From the NCBI GenBank assembly GCA_012931725.1, contig WHSA01000502.1:1-64000 (forward strand): a DNA stretch of 64,000 bases, in the 5' to 3' direction. The notes beneath the pieces are model-generated. The model ran no database searches and was not told the DNA's origin. It saw only the letters and a program-made list of their open reading frames with translations. This document shows positions 11,941-23,226 of the stretch, one piece after another. How positions within the stretch are numbered: the first letter of the stretch is position 1; every line of letters starts with the position of its first letter. Source of the stretch: Litsea cubeba. Its lineage: Eukaryota; Streptophyta; Magnoliopsida; Laurales; Lauraceae. The position numbers and the translations under genes are program-made.

Positions 11941-12725
11941 GTGACGAATTTTATCGTCGCCAAAAGTCACATTTTCGTCGGTAAAAGACTTTACCGAAGA
12001 AAATTTTCTCGTCGGTCAGACGTCGGCAAAAGATGGTCCGCAAAACATTTTCCTGACGAAATTATTTTTCATCGGTAATAAAAATATTTTTACTGACGAT
12101 TATTTAACTTTTGCCAACGTTTGTTTTCGTCGGCAAAATACTTTTATTTTTCTTTAATTTTACCGACATTTTTTTTCGTCGGCAAAACCATTTTATTTTT
12201 TTAATTTTCTTTTTTAGTTTGGCCGACGCTTTTATTTCGTCGGCAAAATCATTTTATTTTCTTTTTTAGTGTTGCCGACGCTTTTTCTTTCGTGAGCAAA
12301 ATATTTTTTAATTTTGCCGACGTTTCATTTGCGTCGGCAAAGTCTTTTTTCATTTATTTTAATTTTTAATTTTTAATGTTCCTGACATTTTATTTCCGTC
12401 GGCAAAGTATTTTTTCATTTATTTTAATTCTTCTTTGTTAATTTTGCCGACGTTTTATTTGCATCGGCAAAGTCTTTTTTCATTTATTTTAATTTTTATT
12501 TTTTAATGTTCCAGACGTTTTATTTCCGTCGGCAAAGTATTTTTTCATTTATTTTAATTTTTCTTTGTTAATTTTGCAAACGTTTTATTTGCGCCGGCAG
12601 AATCGTTTTCATTTGTTTTAATTTTTTTTTCCTTTTAGACCTTTGCCGACAAAAATTTTTCGTCGGCAATAACATTTTATTTTTTTTTATTTTGCCGATG
12701 AAAATTTTCATCGGCAAAGGTCTTT
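11941..12725. repeat. Left subterminal repeat region of the CACTA element
   Basis: More than ten short copies of motifs such as CGTCGGCAAAA and TTTTGCCGACG alternate on both strands, spaced by T/A-rich sequence. In CACTA elements such subterminal repeats are the binding sites of the DNA-binding transposase-accessory protein. Individual copies vary (CGTCGG, CATCGG, GCATCGG). Confidence 0.8.
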
Positions 12726-13150
12726 TTTTTTAAATAATATTTTTATTTTTACATTATTATTTTCTTTTAAACCTGTTTATACACCTATATCAAAAATAAA
12801 CCTGTTCATATACCTATATTCAATATAAAAAATGCAATGAAACAAAAGTTACTAAATAACCATCTCTATTTTTCATTAAATCATTTATCTCATTAAGCAA
12901 ATATTACAATCAATAATGATACTGTCTCATATAAATGTCCAATATACATATATATACAAAGAAACCGAAAAGAAGCCCTACACCCCAATAAGTCTGCAAC
13001 CGACCCAAAAGCGTCCATCAATCTACAATGACAAAAACAACATTAAATACTTTTCAATGAATTAAATTATAAATGAAACATAAACATGTATATATATATA
13101 TAAAACTTTTAGAAAGTTTTTCGGCGGACTTTTTTCCAGCCTAAGTGTTG
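12726..13150. other. CACTA interior, nothing recognised
   Basis: AT-rich sequence between the subterminal region and the 171-bp array. No exon or repeat could be supported. Confidence 0.4.
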
Positions 13151-14664
13151 ACGAGGTAACCGTGCTGATTTCTGGGTTGTTCGATGGCCATTTCCTGTTT
13201 TCGACCTACGACGGCCTATTTTCGAGACTAAGTGTTCAAAATTAAATATTTTTAGGTCCAATTCTCTAACCGGGTGTCCTAATTGTGAACCGTCAGTTCC
13301 TACAAGTTACTCTACCCTCGAGGGAAGTGCTCGTGGTGTTTTTCGATTTTTCCTTGGGCCGTTTCCCGTTCCGGACCCCCGGCGGGCCGTTTTCGAGCCT
13401 AAAGTGTTGGAAAACCCCATATTTCGCTCGTAATTCTCTAACCGTGACTCCTATTTGCGAACCGTCAGTTCCTACAAGTTACTCTACCATCGAGCGAAGT
13501 GCTCGTGCCGGTTTCTGAATTTTTTGGCGGCCGATTCCCATTCCGGACCCCCGACGGGCCGTTCGAGCCTAAAGTATTAGAAAATCCTATTTTCGCTCGT
13601 AATTCTCTAACCGGGAGTCCTAATTGCGAACCGTCAGTTCCTACAAATTACTTTACCCTCGAGCAAAATGCTCATTCCGGTTTCTAAATTTTATGGCAGC
13701 CGATTCCCATTCCGGACCCCCGGCGGGCCGTTCTCGAGCCTAAATTGTTGGAAAATCCTATTTTTGCTCGTCATTCTCTAACCGGGAATCCTAATTGCGA
13801 ACCATCAGTTCCTACAAGTTACTCTACCCACGAGCGAAGTGCTCATGCAGGTTTTCGATTTTTCTGGGGCCGTTTCCCGTTCCGGACCCCTGGCGGGCCG
13901 TTTTCGAGCCTTAAGTGTTGGAAAATCACATGTTTCACTCGTACTTATCTAACCGGGAGTCCTAAATACGAACCGTCAGTTCTTATAAGTTACTCTACCC
14001 TCGAGCGAAGTGCTCGTGCCGGTTTCCAATTTTTTCGGCAGTCGTTTCCCATTCCAGACCCCCGGCGGGCCGTTTTCGAGCCTCAAGTGTTGGAAAATCT
14101 GATGTTTCGGTCGTAATTCTCTAACCGGGAGTCTTATTTGCGAACCGTCAATTTCTACACGTTATTCTATCCTTGAGGGAATTGTTCGTGCCGGTTCCGA
14201 TTTTTCCTTGGGCCATTTCCCATTCCAGACTCCCGGCGGGCCGTTTTTTAGCCTTAAGTGTCGGAAAATCACATGTTTCGCTCGTAATTATCTAACCGGG
14301 AGTCCTAATTATGAACCGTTAGTTCTTACAAGTTACTCTACCCTCGAGCGAAGTATGTTCGTGCCGGTTTCTGATTTTTCCGGCGGCCGTTTCCCGTTCC
14401 GGACCCCCGACGGGCCGTTTTTGAGCCTTAAGTGTTGGAAAATCCGATGTTTCGGTCGTAATTCTCTAACCGTGAGTCCTATTTGTGAACCGTCAGTTCC
14501 TACAAGTTACTCTACCCTCGAGGGAAGGGTTGATGCCAGTTTTCAATTTTTTCTTGGGCCGTTTCCCATTCCGGACCCCCGGCGAGTCGGTTTCGCGCTT
14601 TAAGTGTTGGAAAATCACATGTTTCGCTCATAATTCTCTAACCGGGAGTCCTAATTACGAACCG
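13151..14664 (+). repeat. Tandem array, about 171-bp unit, nine copies
   Basis: The landmark GAACCGTCAGTTCCTACAAG recurs with small changes at 13287, 13459, 13628, 13799, 13970, 14142, 14313, 14487 and 14659. The spacings are 172, 169, 171, 171, 172, 171, 174 and 172. Each unit also contains a GGACCCCCGGCGGGCCGTTT-like GC block and a short CGAGC...GCTCG inverted repeat. The open frames of 60-130 codons across the array are a by-product of a period divisible by three in most units. Two inverted copies occur at 38929-39275 on the other side of the nested Tat element. Confidence 0.9.
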
Positions 14665-14961
14665 TTGTAGTCGAAACTAAAATTATCATACATTTAGTCC
14701 TATTTATCTTCTGTATTTTCCTTCCCCAACTCATATCAGAATCACAAATTCTTAGGCATGTTAAATGAGTTTCAACTCCTTTTAGGCCCCTAAAAATGAC
14801 CATTAATTAAGAAAATGTGCCCCATAACACTAAAATTAAATTAGAAACAACCTAATATTAAAAATCTCATGTCCATATTTAAAAAAAAAAAAACATATGA
14901 GGCTTGACTTTTAGAAATGAGCACCTTCAAACCATATGACGTCTTTACAGAAGCGGGTGTC

Positions 14962-17268
14962 TGTTGACACCAAAAATGTCACTTTGCCTCATCAAGATCG
15001 AAAGAGCTACATGAAGTCGCAACCTGCCATAAATAGGCAATGCTGCTTCTAAAAATAAAATGTTGTCAGAATCAAACAAAAACTGCAAGATTCTTCCAGA
15101 CAGCCAAAAGAGGAGTACACAAGAAGTTTCAGGCCATTTCAAAATCATTTGGCCTAACTTCGCTTCTCCGACAGCCAAATCAGGCCTCTCGGCGGCAAAG
15201 CTCTCCGGGACCATGGTTTTCCAAGACAGAACCTATGGATCATCTTAAAATGACTCCAATAGGTTCCCTGTCAAATTTCAAGTCAAATCGGACATCGGTT
15301 GACCGCACATCAAACCGCGACATCTTCATCGCGACAAAAAGCAAGTCTACAGGTGATAGGACCCCAAACGGCTTCGAAACTCAAACAAAAGCCTATGGTT
15401 GGTCTTATTTATTGCTCAGGAGGCTTCACAACCACAATTTCAGGTCATTCCGACATCGTTTGACCCAGTTTCAGCTTCTGACGGAAAATCGGCAGCTCTG
15501 CGCGACAAAGTCTTCGGCTTTCTCAGGAAATTGGAAACTTTGCAAAATAAAATGCAAGGATTCTCATCAGGTTTCCTACAAAGAAATCAGGCCAATAAAT
15601 GGTCAAAATGTCAAGGAAAAGTACAGAAGAAAAAAAGAATCAGAAAAAAGCAAAAACGGACGCAAAACGGGACACGAAAGGGGGAAAACCCCCCAGGGTC
15701 GCAGACCCCTGCGACCCTGGGCCAGGGTCGCCGGCGACCATGGACCCCGGGGTCGCCGGGAAAGCCCCGGAAACCCCGGTTTTCGCCGTTTTTTTCGCGA
15801 TTCGAAGGCCCAGCCTCTGGTACTTTCCAAAAATTCATGCTTTTGAGACACAAAGTCCTCTGACATCCGTCCAAAACACGGGTAAATCATCAAGAGTATC
15901 GAAGACAGTATTGATCGCCACCCCGGTCAACCAAAAAAAGTGTGCTTTCTACCCGACCGATCGAGAAATCGACAGGACAGATGGCAACCGACCCGCTGTT
16001 GGCAACAAACACCTGAAATTACATGGTCATCTGATGTCGATCTACATGAAGATCCATCGATGATCATCGACAGAAGAATTCCAAAAGACGTGGCACGGCC
16101 CGTGACTCTTCAGCTGCTCGGCGACCACTTAATGCGATTAATTGACTAGCTTTATTACAGTCATTAATCCATTTCTTTGGACGGCCCAATCAGAAGCAAG
16201 CATTCGGGAGTTACAAGTCAAGAAATTCATGGCATTTAACCCATGAAACTCCTCCCATCATGGCGATTAAAGGCGATTAAATGCCCTCAATCTCCTCCGG
16301 CCAATCAGAAGCCAAGAAAAAGGAGTTACAAAATAAACAATTCAATTTTTGTAACTCCTCCCATTATGTGGCTTAATGACATTAAAAGCCCATAAACTCT
16401 CCTAAATGGCTACCAAGAGCCTATAATAGGAGAGCACTCCAAAGGAATCCAGATCGGAAAACACAGACAACATCATCAGACAGCACAGAAATACAGAGAA
16501 AGAAAAAAGAGAGAAAACTCTGCGGAAGTTCTACACCGGCCACCGCAACAAGGCGACAAAAGTCCCTTGGGGGGTACCCCCCCCCAAGGTCCTTGCCTTC
16601 TCCTCCTGCCTCCAATGGCTTAGATATGGCTTTTCAGCCCGTCTACTCGGCTTTTTATTGGACATAGGACCTTCCTTTGGTCTTTGTCTTCTAAAAACCC
16701 GAGGTTATAGCCAAGCCAAGCGAATCAAATAGCATCCTCTGTTCTCATCTGCATGGATGATGGCGAAGCCCACATATGGCTTGCGACCGTCAATTTAAAC
16801 GAGTCCCCCACAATCTCCTGAGAAGTTAGATCCTCCTTTTCTTGCTTTTCATTGTAGTTTGTATTTTTTCAAAAGAGACAAAAATCACAACTCTTGTCTT
16901 TCATTATTGATAAGAATTGTAAATCGGCTATAAACGCCAAAAATCGGCTATAAAACGCAAAAAATCGGCTATAAATGCCAAAATCGGCTATAAATGCCAA
17001 AAAAATCGCCTTTCATGGCAAATCAAGAAAATGTCTCTTTCTTAAATATATGTGCAATGGAAAACTTGAAAGAAGTTGATTTCCTTTTTACTTGCGAAGG
17101 TTGATCTCCGGATCACCACTTGCAATTCCAAGTAAAAATAGAAAATCTGGCACACCCACAAAAAAAAGAAATGTTGATGCACGCCCCTGCCCCCCGGTTA
17201 CGAAAGGGTCGGACCGGACTCCCACGTCCGCCGACCTCGGTAGAACCAAGCAGGAGCGCGGTCCATCA
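14962..17268 (+). repeat. 5' LTR of element B
   Basis: 2307 bp, TGTTGACACC to CCATCA. It contains a GC-rich hairpin block (15695-15775), a TATA-like box missing one base (16422-16428), a G-run/C-run inverted repeat (16563-16588) and four to five units of the GGC-TATAAAT-GCC type (16922-17015). Reading frames within it are not real genes. Confidence 0.97.
16422..16428 (+). promoter_or_regulatory. TATA box of the element B 5' LTR, one base shorter than in sister LTRs
   Basis: It reads AGCC-TATAATA-GGAGAGC here, against AGCC-TATAAATA-GGAGAGC in the 3' LTR, element A and the solo LTR. The position fits an RNA start 25-35 bp downstream. Confidence 0.65.
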
Positions 17269-17271
17269 AGC

Positions 17272-17293
17272 TGGCATCACCCGGTGGGACTCG
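17272..17293 (+). promoter_or_regulatory. Primer-binding site, element B
   Basis: It starts TGGCATCACCCGGTGGGACT three bases after the LTR. Complementarity to a tRNA CCA end is expected, and tRNA-Arg is the closest I can recall, imperfectly. It is identical to the site in element A. Confidence 0.7.
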
Positions 17294-19094
17294 TTTATTT
17301 GAGAACACGATGCTAGAAATGAAATATTTGCATATCATATATTTTGCTCTATGCTTATATTTCTTTTCTCGATTCCTTGGCTACTTTATAATTGGTGGCC
17401 TATGTTGAATTCCGCATAAAAAAAAAAATGAGATGAGATTTTTTTTGTTTGGAAATTTCTAATTCTTTGAATTTATTTTCACTCTTTCTCTTTTCAAAAA
17501 AAAAAAAATATAAAAATCAGATTTGTCATTTTGGATTCAAAATTGAGAAACCTTGATCTGTTCCTATCGTTCATCGCGCTTGCAGAAATGTTGAGCCTGT
17601 TCGACTAAGGTTTTGGGCCATGGTTTCTCTTCGATGAGTTCATTAAAAATAAAAAAAATATATATATATATATATAAAAAAAAATTTAGATTTCTCAATT
17701 TGGATTCAAAATTGAGAAACCTTGATCTGTTCCTATCGTTCATCGCGCTTGCAGAAATGTTGAGCCTGTTCGACTAAGGTTTTGGGCCATGGTTTCTCTT
17801 CGATGAGTTCATTAAAAATAAAAAAAATATATATATATATATATAAAAAAAAAAATTTTAGATTTCTCAATTTGGATTCAAAATTGAGAAACCTTGATCC
17901 GTTCCTATCGTTCATCGCGCTTGCAGAAATGTTGAGCCTGTTCGACTAAGGTTTTGGGCCATGGTTTCTCTTCGATGAATTCATAAAAATAAAATAAAAT
18001 ATATATATATATATAAAAAAAAAGAAAAAAAAAAGACATAGACCACTAAGGTTAAACCAACTGTGTTCTTTGATCTTGGTTGATTCAAAGAAAAGCCTTG
18101 TCCAGAGTGTGGAGACAGCTTGACTGTTCTAGGCAAGGGTCCTCCAAACGGGTTCATTAAGTAATCCTACCCTTACCTGGGGGCAATTCTATCAATCAAG
18201 ATTTCATAAGACCGGGTTAGGAGGCCTATGTGTACTCTCTCGTCTTTAAATAAATAAAAAAAATAAATTAAAAAAAAAAATTTAAAATAAAAAATAAAAA
18301 AAATTTTCAAAAAAAAAATCTTTAAAAAAAAAATAATAAAAAATAAATAAAAAAAAGATTGTAAAAAAAAAAAAAATCTTCAAAAATCTTCAAAAAAAAA
18401 AAAAAAAAAAAAACTTTTGTCATTTTGGGTTTAGATTGGAGAAATCTTGGTCTTTTTCTTTCTGAGCACTGGCGCTCGCGGAAATCGCTGAGCCCGTGTT
18501 CAGATTGGAGTGCCTTTTGCTCTCTTTGATGAACCCGATATTGGCCTTTCAAAAAAAAAAAAACTCGTCATCTTTAGATTCAGATCCGAGAAATCATGGT
18601 TCATTTCTTTCTGAGCACTGGCGCTCGCGGAAATCGCTGAGCCCGTGTTCAGATTGGAATACCATCTGCTCTCTTTGATGAATCTAATCTTGACCTTTCA
18701 AGACAGAGAATCTCATCTCATAGATGCGGTCTCAAAACATTTGTGTCTAGCGGTACTAGTACGCCCTTTCACGGTCTACTGTATTGCGACCAGCACATTT
18801 GTAACTCCAACTTTATATTCTTCTTACTTCGAGCAAGCTCTGCTTCTCGATAAGTCGAATTTAAGTTCACAATTGCTTCTAGCAGTCACTGGGATGCCCA
18901 TTCCGGGCTTACCATACCTGCGATCAGAACAATTGTACCTTCTATGGCATTTTGCCTTCCTCATATTGTTTGGGTCATCTACCTCGAGCAATTTGAAAAG
19001 ACGAAACCATAGAACTTCCCATTTATGATCATTATATTCTTGTGATTACTAATGGATGTGGTCTTGTTTCAGAAATTTTCGAAAAAAACTAACA
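17294..19094 (+). repeat. Leader of element B with two tandem repeat families and long A/T tracts
   Basis: A block containing GGATTCAAAATTGAGAAACC recurs at 17533, 17702 and 17874 (period 169-172). The last two copies include perfect inverted repeats TTTCTCAATTT...AAATTGAGAAA (17691-17719 and 17863-17891). A second block, with GAGCACTGGCGCTCGCGGAA, occurs twice near 18460 and 18610. Between them lie TA repeats and long A runs (18240-18415). No coding potential is seen. The gag start is at 19095. Confidence 0.85.
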
Positions 19095-19943
19095 ATGGTA
19101 GCTTCATTAACCATTACTTTCGATGAGAGCAAGCACCAAATCATGCTTCAACAGAAGCAAACCTCGCGCACCTACAAGCGCCCCATCAGCTGCCGAAGTG
19201 TTAACTCCCTCGGCAACTCTGTGAACTCCGGGTCGACCTCGACTCCCCGGACTATCGTCTTCGGGACGCTGGGACCATTCCCACTTCCTGAGGAACAAAC
19301 TGCTCCCTCCAAGAAGCAGAAACTCGCCTCTCAACGTGTCACTACCGTGACACCAAAGGCGAGCACTAGAAGGCCTGAAGCCCGTGGCAGCCCCACGAAG
19401 CCTCAACCTACAAACAACCAGGTTTACTCCAAGACTTGGTCCCCAAGACCTTCACCAAAATGGAGAAGGTCCCAAACATCCACTAAGCCAGCATACCTGG
19501 CCCCACTCAGAGAACCAGTTCTATCCTCTTGCTTACATGAAAGAGGAGAGACCCATCTCCAACCCGACTTCAAAGTCAACCCAGCATGAGCCGGCTTGTT
19601 CCTACAAGCCCAAAATCAAGTCATGCATCACAAGGCCTCCGCAAGCACCTGCTAAGGCCTACAAATCTGCAGTTCGACCCTTCATCTCTACAGGGGCCGA
19701 ACTTCACAAATTCAAAGCTTCGCTGCAACAGGCGAAGGACAGGGTTCGCATCCTGTCCTTGCCCAGTTACAAAGAAGACAGGCTCGGCTGCTGCGCCCGA
19801 GGGAGCACATCCTTCATTGTCAAAGCCCAGTCAGAGCTGACCGAAGCTCAAATTGCTCGTCGTATACGCCGCCGCGCGTCGTACCGACAAAAGAGACTAC
19901 AGAAGCAAAGGACCCAGCTTCCCACACTTCAAGTCTCTCCCAA
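19095..19943 (+). pseudogene. gag: Gag N-terminal region, element B, frameshifted
   Basis: It starts at ATG 19095, the same place as in element A. Reading runs through frames 19056-19589 and 19384-20049 before joining the long Gag frame at 19944, so at least two indels interrupt it. The encoded segment is basic and rich in Ser, Pro, Lys and Thr, with PEEQTAPSKKQKLAS and other low-complexity runs. No domain is recognised. By position it is the N-terminal extension typical of large Tat Gag proteins. Confidence 0.75.
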
Positions 19944-21068
19944 ATGGGTCGAAAAGAAAGACTCAACCAAGTTGCTGCCGTCCATATGGTTGGAAAAACC
20001 AGAAGGCGCCAAAAATCAGCAACAAAAATCCATGTCCGACGTCCGATGACCCGCAGCGTCTCCAGGACAAGAAGACATTCAGAAGAATCCCCTGCTCCTT
20101 CAAGCAAAGGACAGCAGAGTGATCCTTCCTCAAGCTCTTCTTCAAAAAGAATGAGCCCCAGCTCAGTCACCAGGACAGTTTCTTCGTTCGAATCACGAAG
20201 GATGAATGTCTTGGCTACAAATTCTGAGCCACCACCCCGCAATCCACCTCCAGAAGATGCGATCACCCGCATCCAGCAGTTGGAACAGGGCCAGCAGAGG
20301 ATTGAAACTCTGATGGAAAACCTTCTCCTCGCCTTCCAAAATCAGGCGAACAATGAACCTCCTCCGAATCATCAAGACGACGAGGTAAATAGAGAAGAAA
20401 ATGAGTCACGCGCCCTTACCAAAAAGGACGTAGACGGTATCCTTGCCAAAGCAAAAGAAGAGGATATACTCAAAGAGCATGGGATCAAGCCACCATATCC
20501 CTTATGGATGGACTCGGTCCCGTTCCCCACCAAATTCAAGCATCCTACTCTCCAAACATATACGGGGAAAGGATCAGCCAGACAGCACGTCATCCACTTC
20601 AAGATCCTGACGGGAGCTATCGCGGATCAAGATGCACTCAAGATCCGCCTCTTTGCAAGTACCCTAAAAGGTACGGCCTTCGATTGGTACTCCACTCTGC
20701 CGGAGGACTCAATCCAAAACTGGGCCATGCTAGAGACACGCTTCCTGACTCACTTCAAAGGTGAAGATCATCCCGCTACTATGGCTCAGCTGTGCAGCCT
20801 AAAACAGGGGGAGAATGAATCAACATATGACTTCATTCACAAGTGGAAAGCAATGGCATACAAATGCTCTGATGTATTGCCACAAGCGTCGCTAGTCGAC
20901 ATCTGCCAAAACAACATGAGAGCCAGAATCCGCTCCATGATCATCGGCAATAAATCAAAAAACCTGGGAGAACTCCTAGAAGCTTCCATGGAAGCTGAAA
21001 CGGTGATTAAAGACCTCAACAGTCAGAAATCATCAAGAAAAGAGCCAACCGCCATTGCACCACTCTAA
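19944..21068 (+). CDS. gag: Gag core, element B
   Basis: A 374-residue frame. Residues 1-100 are basic and Ser-rich. Residues about 107-135 form a heptad-like segment (ITRIQQLEQGQQRIETL...). Residues about 225-340 match the retrotransposon Gag core, with TLKGTAFDWYSTLPED at 240-255, a conserved ETRFLTHF motif and EASMEAETV near the end. Gag assembles the cytoplasmic particle that packages the element RNA. The stop after ATAPL-like sequence arises where element A continues in frame (TSKPKKKEV), so this end is a small local indel. The Met at 19944 is only the first Met of the open frame. The true start is probably upstream at 19095. Confidence 0.88.
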   Translation: MGRKERLNQVAAVHMVGKTRRRQKSATKIHVRRPMTRSVSRTRRHSEESPAPSSKGQQSDPSSSSSSKRMSPSSVTRTVSSFESRRMNVLATNSEPPPRNPPPEDAITRIQQLEQGQQRIETLMENLLLAFQNQANNEPPPNHQDDEVNREENESRALTKKDVDGILAKAKEEDILKEHGIKPPYPLWMDSVPFPTKFKHPTLQTYTGKGSARQHVIHFKILTGAIADQDALKIRLFASTLKGTAFDWYSTLPEDSIQNWAMLETRFLTHFKGEDHPATMAQLCSLKQGENESTYDFIHKWKAMAYKCSDVLPQASLVDICQNNMRARIRSMIIGNKSKNLGELLEASMEAETVIKDLNSQKSSRKEPTAIAPL

Positions 21069-22296
21069 ACCAAAGAAGAAAGGAGGTCCTCAATGTGCCA
21101 AGACCACGCCAGCTCCTCAGCCACCAAAGAAAGCTGAAAACAAAGCTGCTGGTAGAGACATGAACTCTCTGACGCCTTCAAAGAACGAGTAGAGAAGAAA
21201 TACCCGTTTGATGAAGATGTTGATGAAATCTTCGGGGCTCTTGTGGCAAACGGCAAGCTCACCTTGCCTGAACCAAAAAAGACCGGGTGATGTTGGCAAA
21301 ACCAACGATCCTCGGTACTGTCCATACCACCAGATGATCTCGCATCCTCTCAATCAATTGCTTCGTTGTGAGAGAGAAAATAAACGAGATGTGGAAAAAC
21401 GGAGTCATCACCTTTGACAAAAACTATGGGTCTGCCTCCGTCAAGATGGTGACATGTGGACAAACATCAAGATCACCGAAGAAGAAGATCACTACTTCCT
21501 TCAAGGTGATAAACTCAATCGAAGCGTCCGAGGAACTGGTTCCTTACCCGACACCAGACGGACAACCGATATGGGTACATCCCGATCTCCTGGAAGATGA
21601 AAATTGGGAGGTCGTGAAAACAAAGCCTACAGCTCAACAGCGAAGGCAGGCTAGGAAACATCTCCTCAAGCTCAAACGGCAAGAGAAGACCCAGCCAAAA
21701 CTAGAGGTCAAAGAAAAGGCAGAGGCTTCCTCTACCGCTTCACTGGAGGTAACAAAAAACATCCCTTCCAGAGACTTCAAAGGGGGTAAGGAAATTCACT
21801 CTCAGTGATTTCATGCCACCTCAATTCAGAGAAGCCATGCAGGAGGCATCATACTCTTGCAATTCGGTAGTTGATTCTCCATTGATGGATACGAGTCCAG
21901 CGACACCGATGATGGATTCGAACCCAACTACACGGATGAGTGGGAGGAATCCCTTGAAACAGGAGAATATCTCTCCGATGAAGAATGGGTTCCTGAGTCT
22001 CATCTTATGCCAGTAATCTGGTATAACCCCCTACAGCCACAAGGATCCTGGTCTGATGATGAAGAAGACCAAGAGGCTGTACAAGAAAATGCTGCTGACC
22101 CAGCACCTCTCATTACTCCAGTGGAAATCAACAATGTTGAGCCACAAAGAGATGTTGAAGAAGAAGATCCGGCTCCCATGCCTGATCTTGAAGAATATGC
22201 AAGGATCTTGCAGCGACTCGCTCTAGAACAAGAGCAAGAACGCGTCAACGAGCCTCTTCGCAATCCAGAGCCTGAAGTCCCTGAAGACCACCAGGG
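21069..22296 (+). pseudogene. gag: Gag C-terminus, element B, with degenerate zinc-knuckle-like cluster
   Basis: Shifted frames (21208-21417, 21368-21808, 21813-22016, 22007-22405) continue Gag. The first encodes a Cys/His cluster in the context DPRYCPYHQMISHPLNQ, followed in the next frame by a cysteine and basic residues. This is a plausible variant of the nucleic-acid-binding knuckle seen in Tat Gag. A Lys/Arg-rich stretch (QQRRQARKHLLKLKRQEK) and an acidic region before the protease follow. Several single-base indels separate the pieces. No canonical CX2CX4HX4C box is visible. Confidence 0.7.
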
Positions 22297-23226
22297 TATA
22301 TCAAGGAAATGCCTATCCACAGAGTTCAGATCGACCCAGGTTCTGCACTCAACCTCATCTCCACATCAGCTCTTGAAGAGTTGGGCATCCCACCCAGCAA
22401 GCTGAGCCACACATCTGTATCTATCTTTGGATACGATGGGAGTACTCAAAGGCCTATCGGCAAAATCAGGTTCAAATTGCAGATCGGTGATCTTATCTCT
22501 GAGGTCACAGTGTATGCAATAAAAACCCCTTCATGCTACAACATCCTTCTCGGACGCCCTTGGATCCACGAGAATGGTGTTGTCCCTTCAATTCTACATC
22601 AATGCATCAAGTTTGTTGGCGACGACGGCATGATACATCGAGTCTTTCCGGATAGAAAACCCTTCAAAGGTAAAGAAGTCCACTTTGCAGACTCTCAAAT
22701 GTATGAAGGTGAAAAAGAAAAGAGGAGAAGCACACAGCATCCTTTGCCGAAAATCTCCAGAAAGATAAAGGCAAAGCTCCTCCAACAATCACCGGAAGAA
22801 AACAAACCATCCGGTAAATCTGAAGAGAGCATTCAAACTCCCTTCATCATCTCCCTCAAACCTTCAAAGCCTTTGGTCATCACAACTAAAGTGAAGAAGG
22901 CAAAGCAAAAGCCTGGGGGCAAATTTGTTGTCTCTTTCGTGTCTATCATGCAAGACATGGACTCAGATTCAGAGCCAGAAGACGACACATCGTCAAGCCA
23001 AGCTGACACTCAGCAAGTTCAGCCTGCTCTCACTCCAATGGAGATAACTTCTGACATAGAAGATCCTACGTCAGCTTCCTTCGTTGTTCCAGCAACTTCA
23101 ACAAAGGAAAGCCGATCTTCTTCCATAGATCGGATGCTTCTTCATCAAACTCCATGCTTGAACCTTTCCAAAATAAAGGTACGCCTCAACTATCCTTATA
23201 CAGTTCTGTGGCACAAGCTATTATGA
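22297..23226 (+). CDS. pol: Aspartic protease and linker, element B
   Basis: In the open frame starting at 22309 the protease motif is IDPGSALNLIS, with the catalytic Asp at residue 9 and a D-P-G in place of the more usual D-T/S-G. It is followed about 70 residues later by YNILLGRPW, a hydrophobic-Leu-Gly-Arg block that matches the second conserved protease motif. The rest (to 23226) is a Lys- and Ser-rich linker. The enzyme would cut the Gag-Pol polyprotein in the particle. This exact segment is missing from element A. The frame ends shortly before the G-patch block because of an indel. Confidence 0.85.
   Translation, partial: YIKEMPIHRVQIDPGSALNLISTSALEELGIPPSKLSHTSVSIFGYDGSTQRPIGKIRFKLQIGDLISEVTVYAIKTPSCYNILLGRPWIHENGVVPSILHQCIKFVGDDGMIHRVFPDRKPFKGKEVHFADSQMYEGEKEKRRSTQHPLPKISRKIKAKLLQQSPEENKPSGKSEESIQTPFIISLKPSKPLVITTKVKKAKQKPGGKFVVSFVSIMQDMDSDSEPEDDTSSSQADTQQVQPALTPMEITSDIEDPTSASFVVPATSTKESRSSSIDRMLLHQTPCLNLSKIKVRLNYPYTVLWHKLL

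Noticed and set aside
13285..14670. Several frames of 60-130 codons repeating the same peptide (RFPFRTPGGPF).
   Set aside because: Product of the 171-bp tandem repeat. The peptide repeats are mirrored by non-coding decay and broken in neighbouring units.
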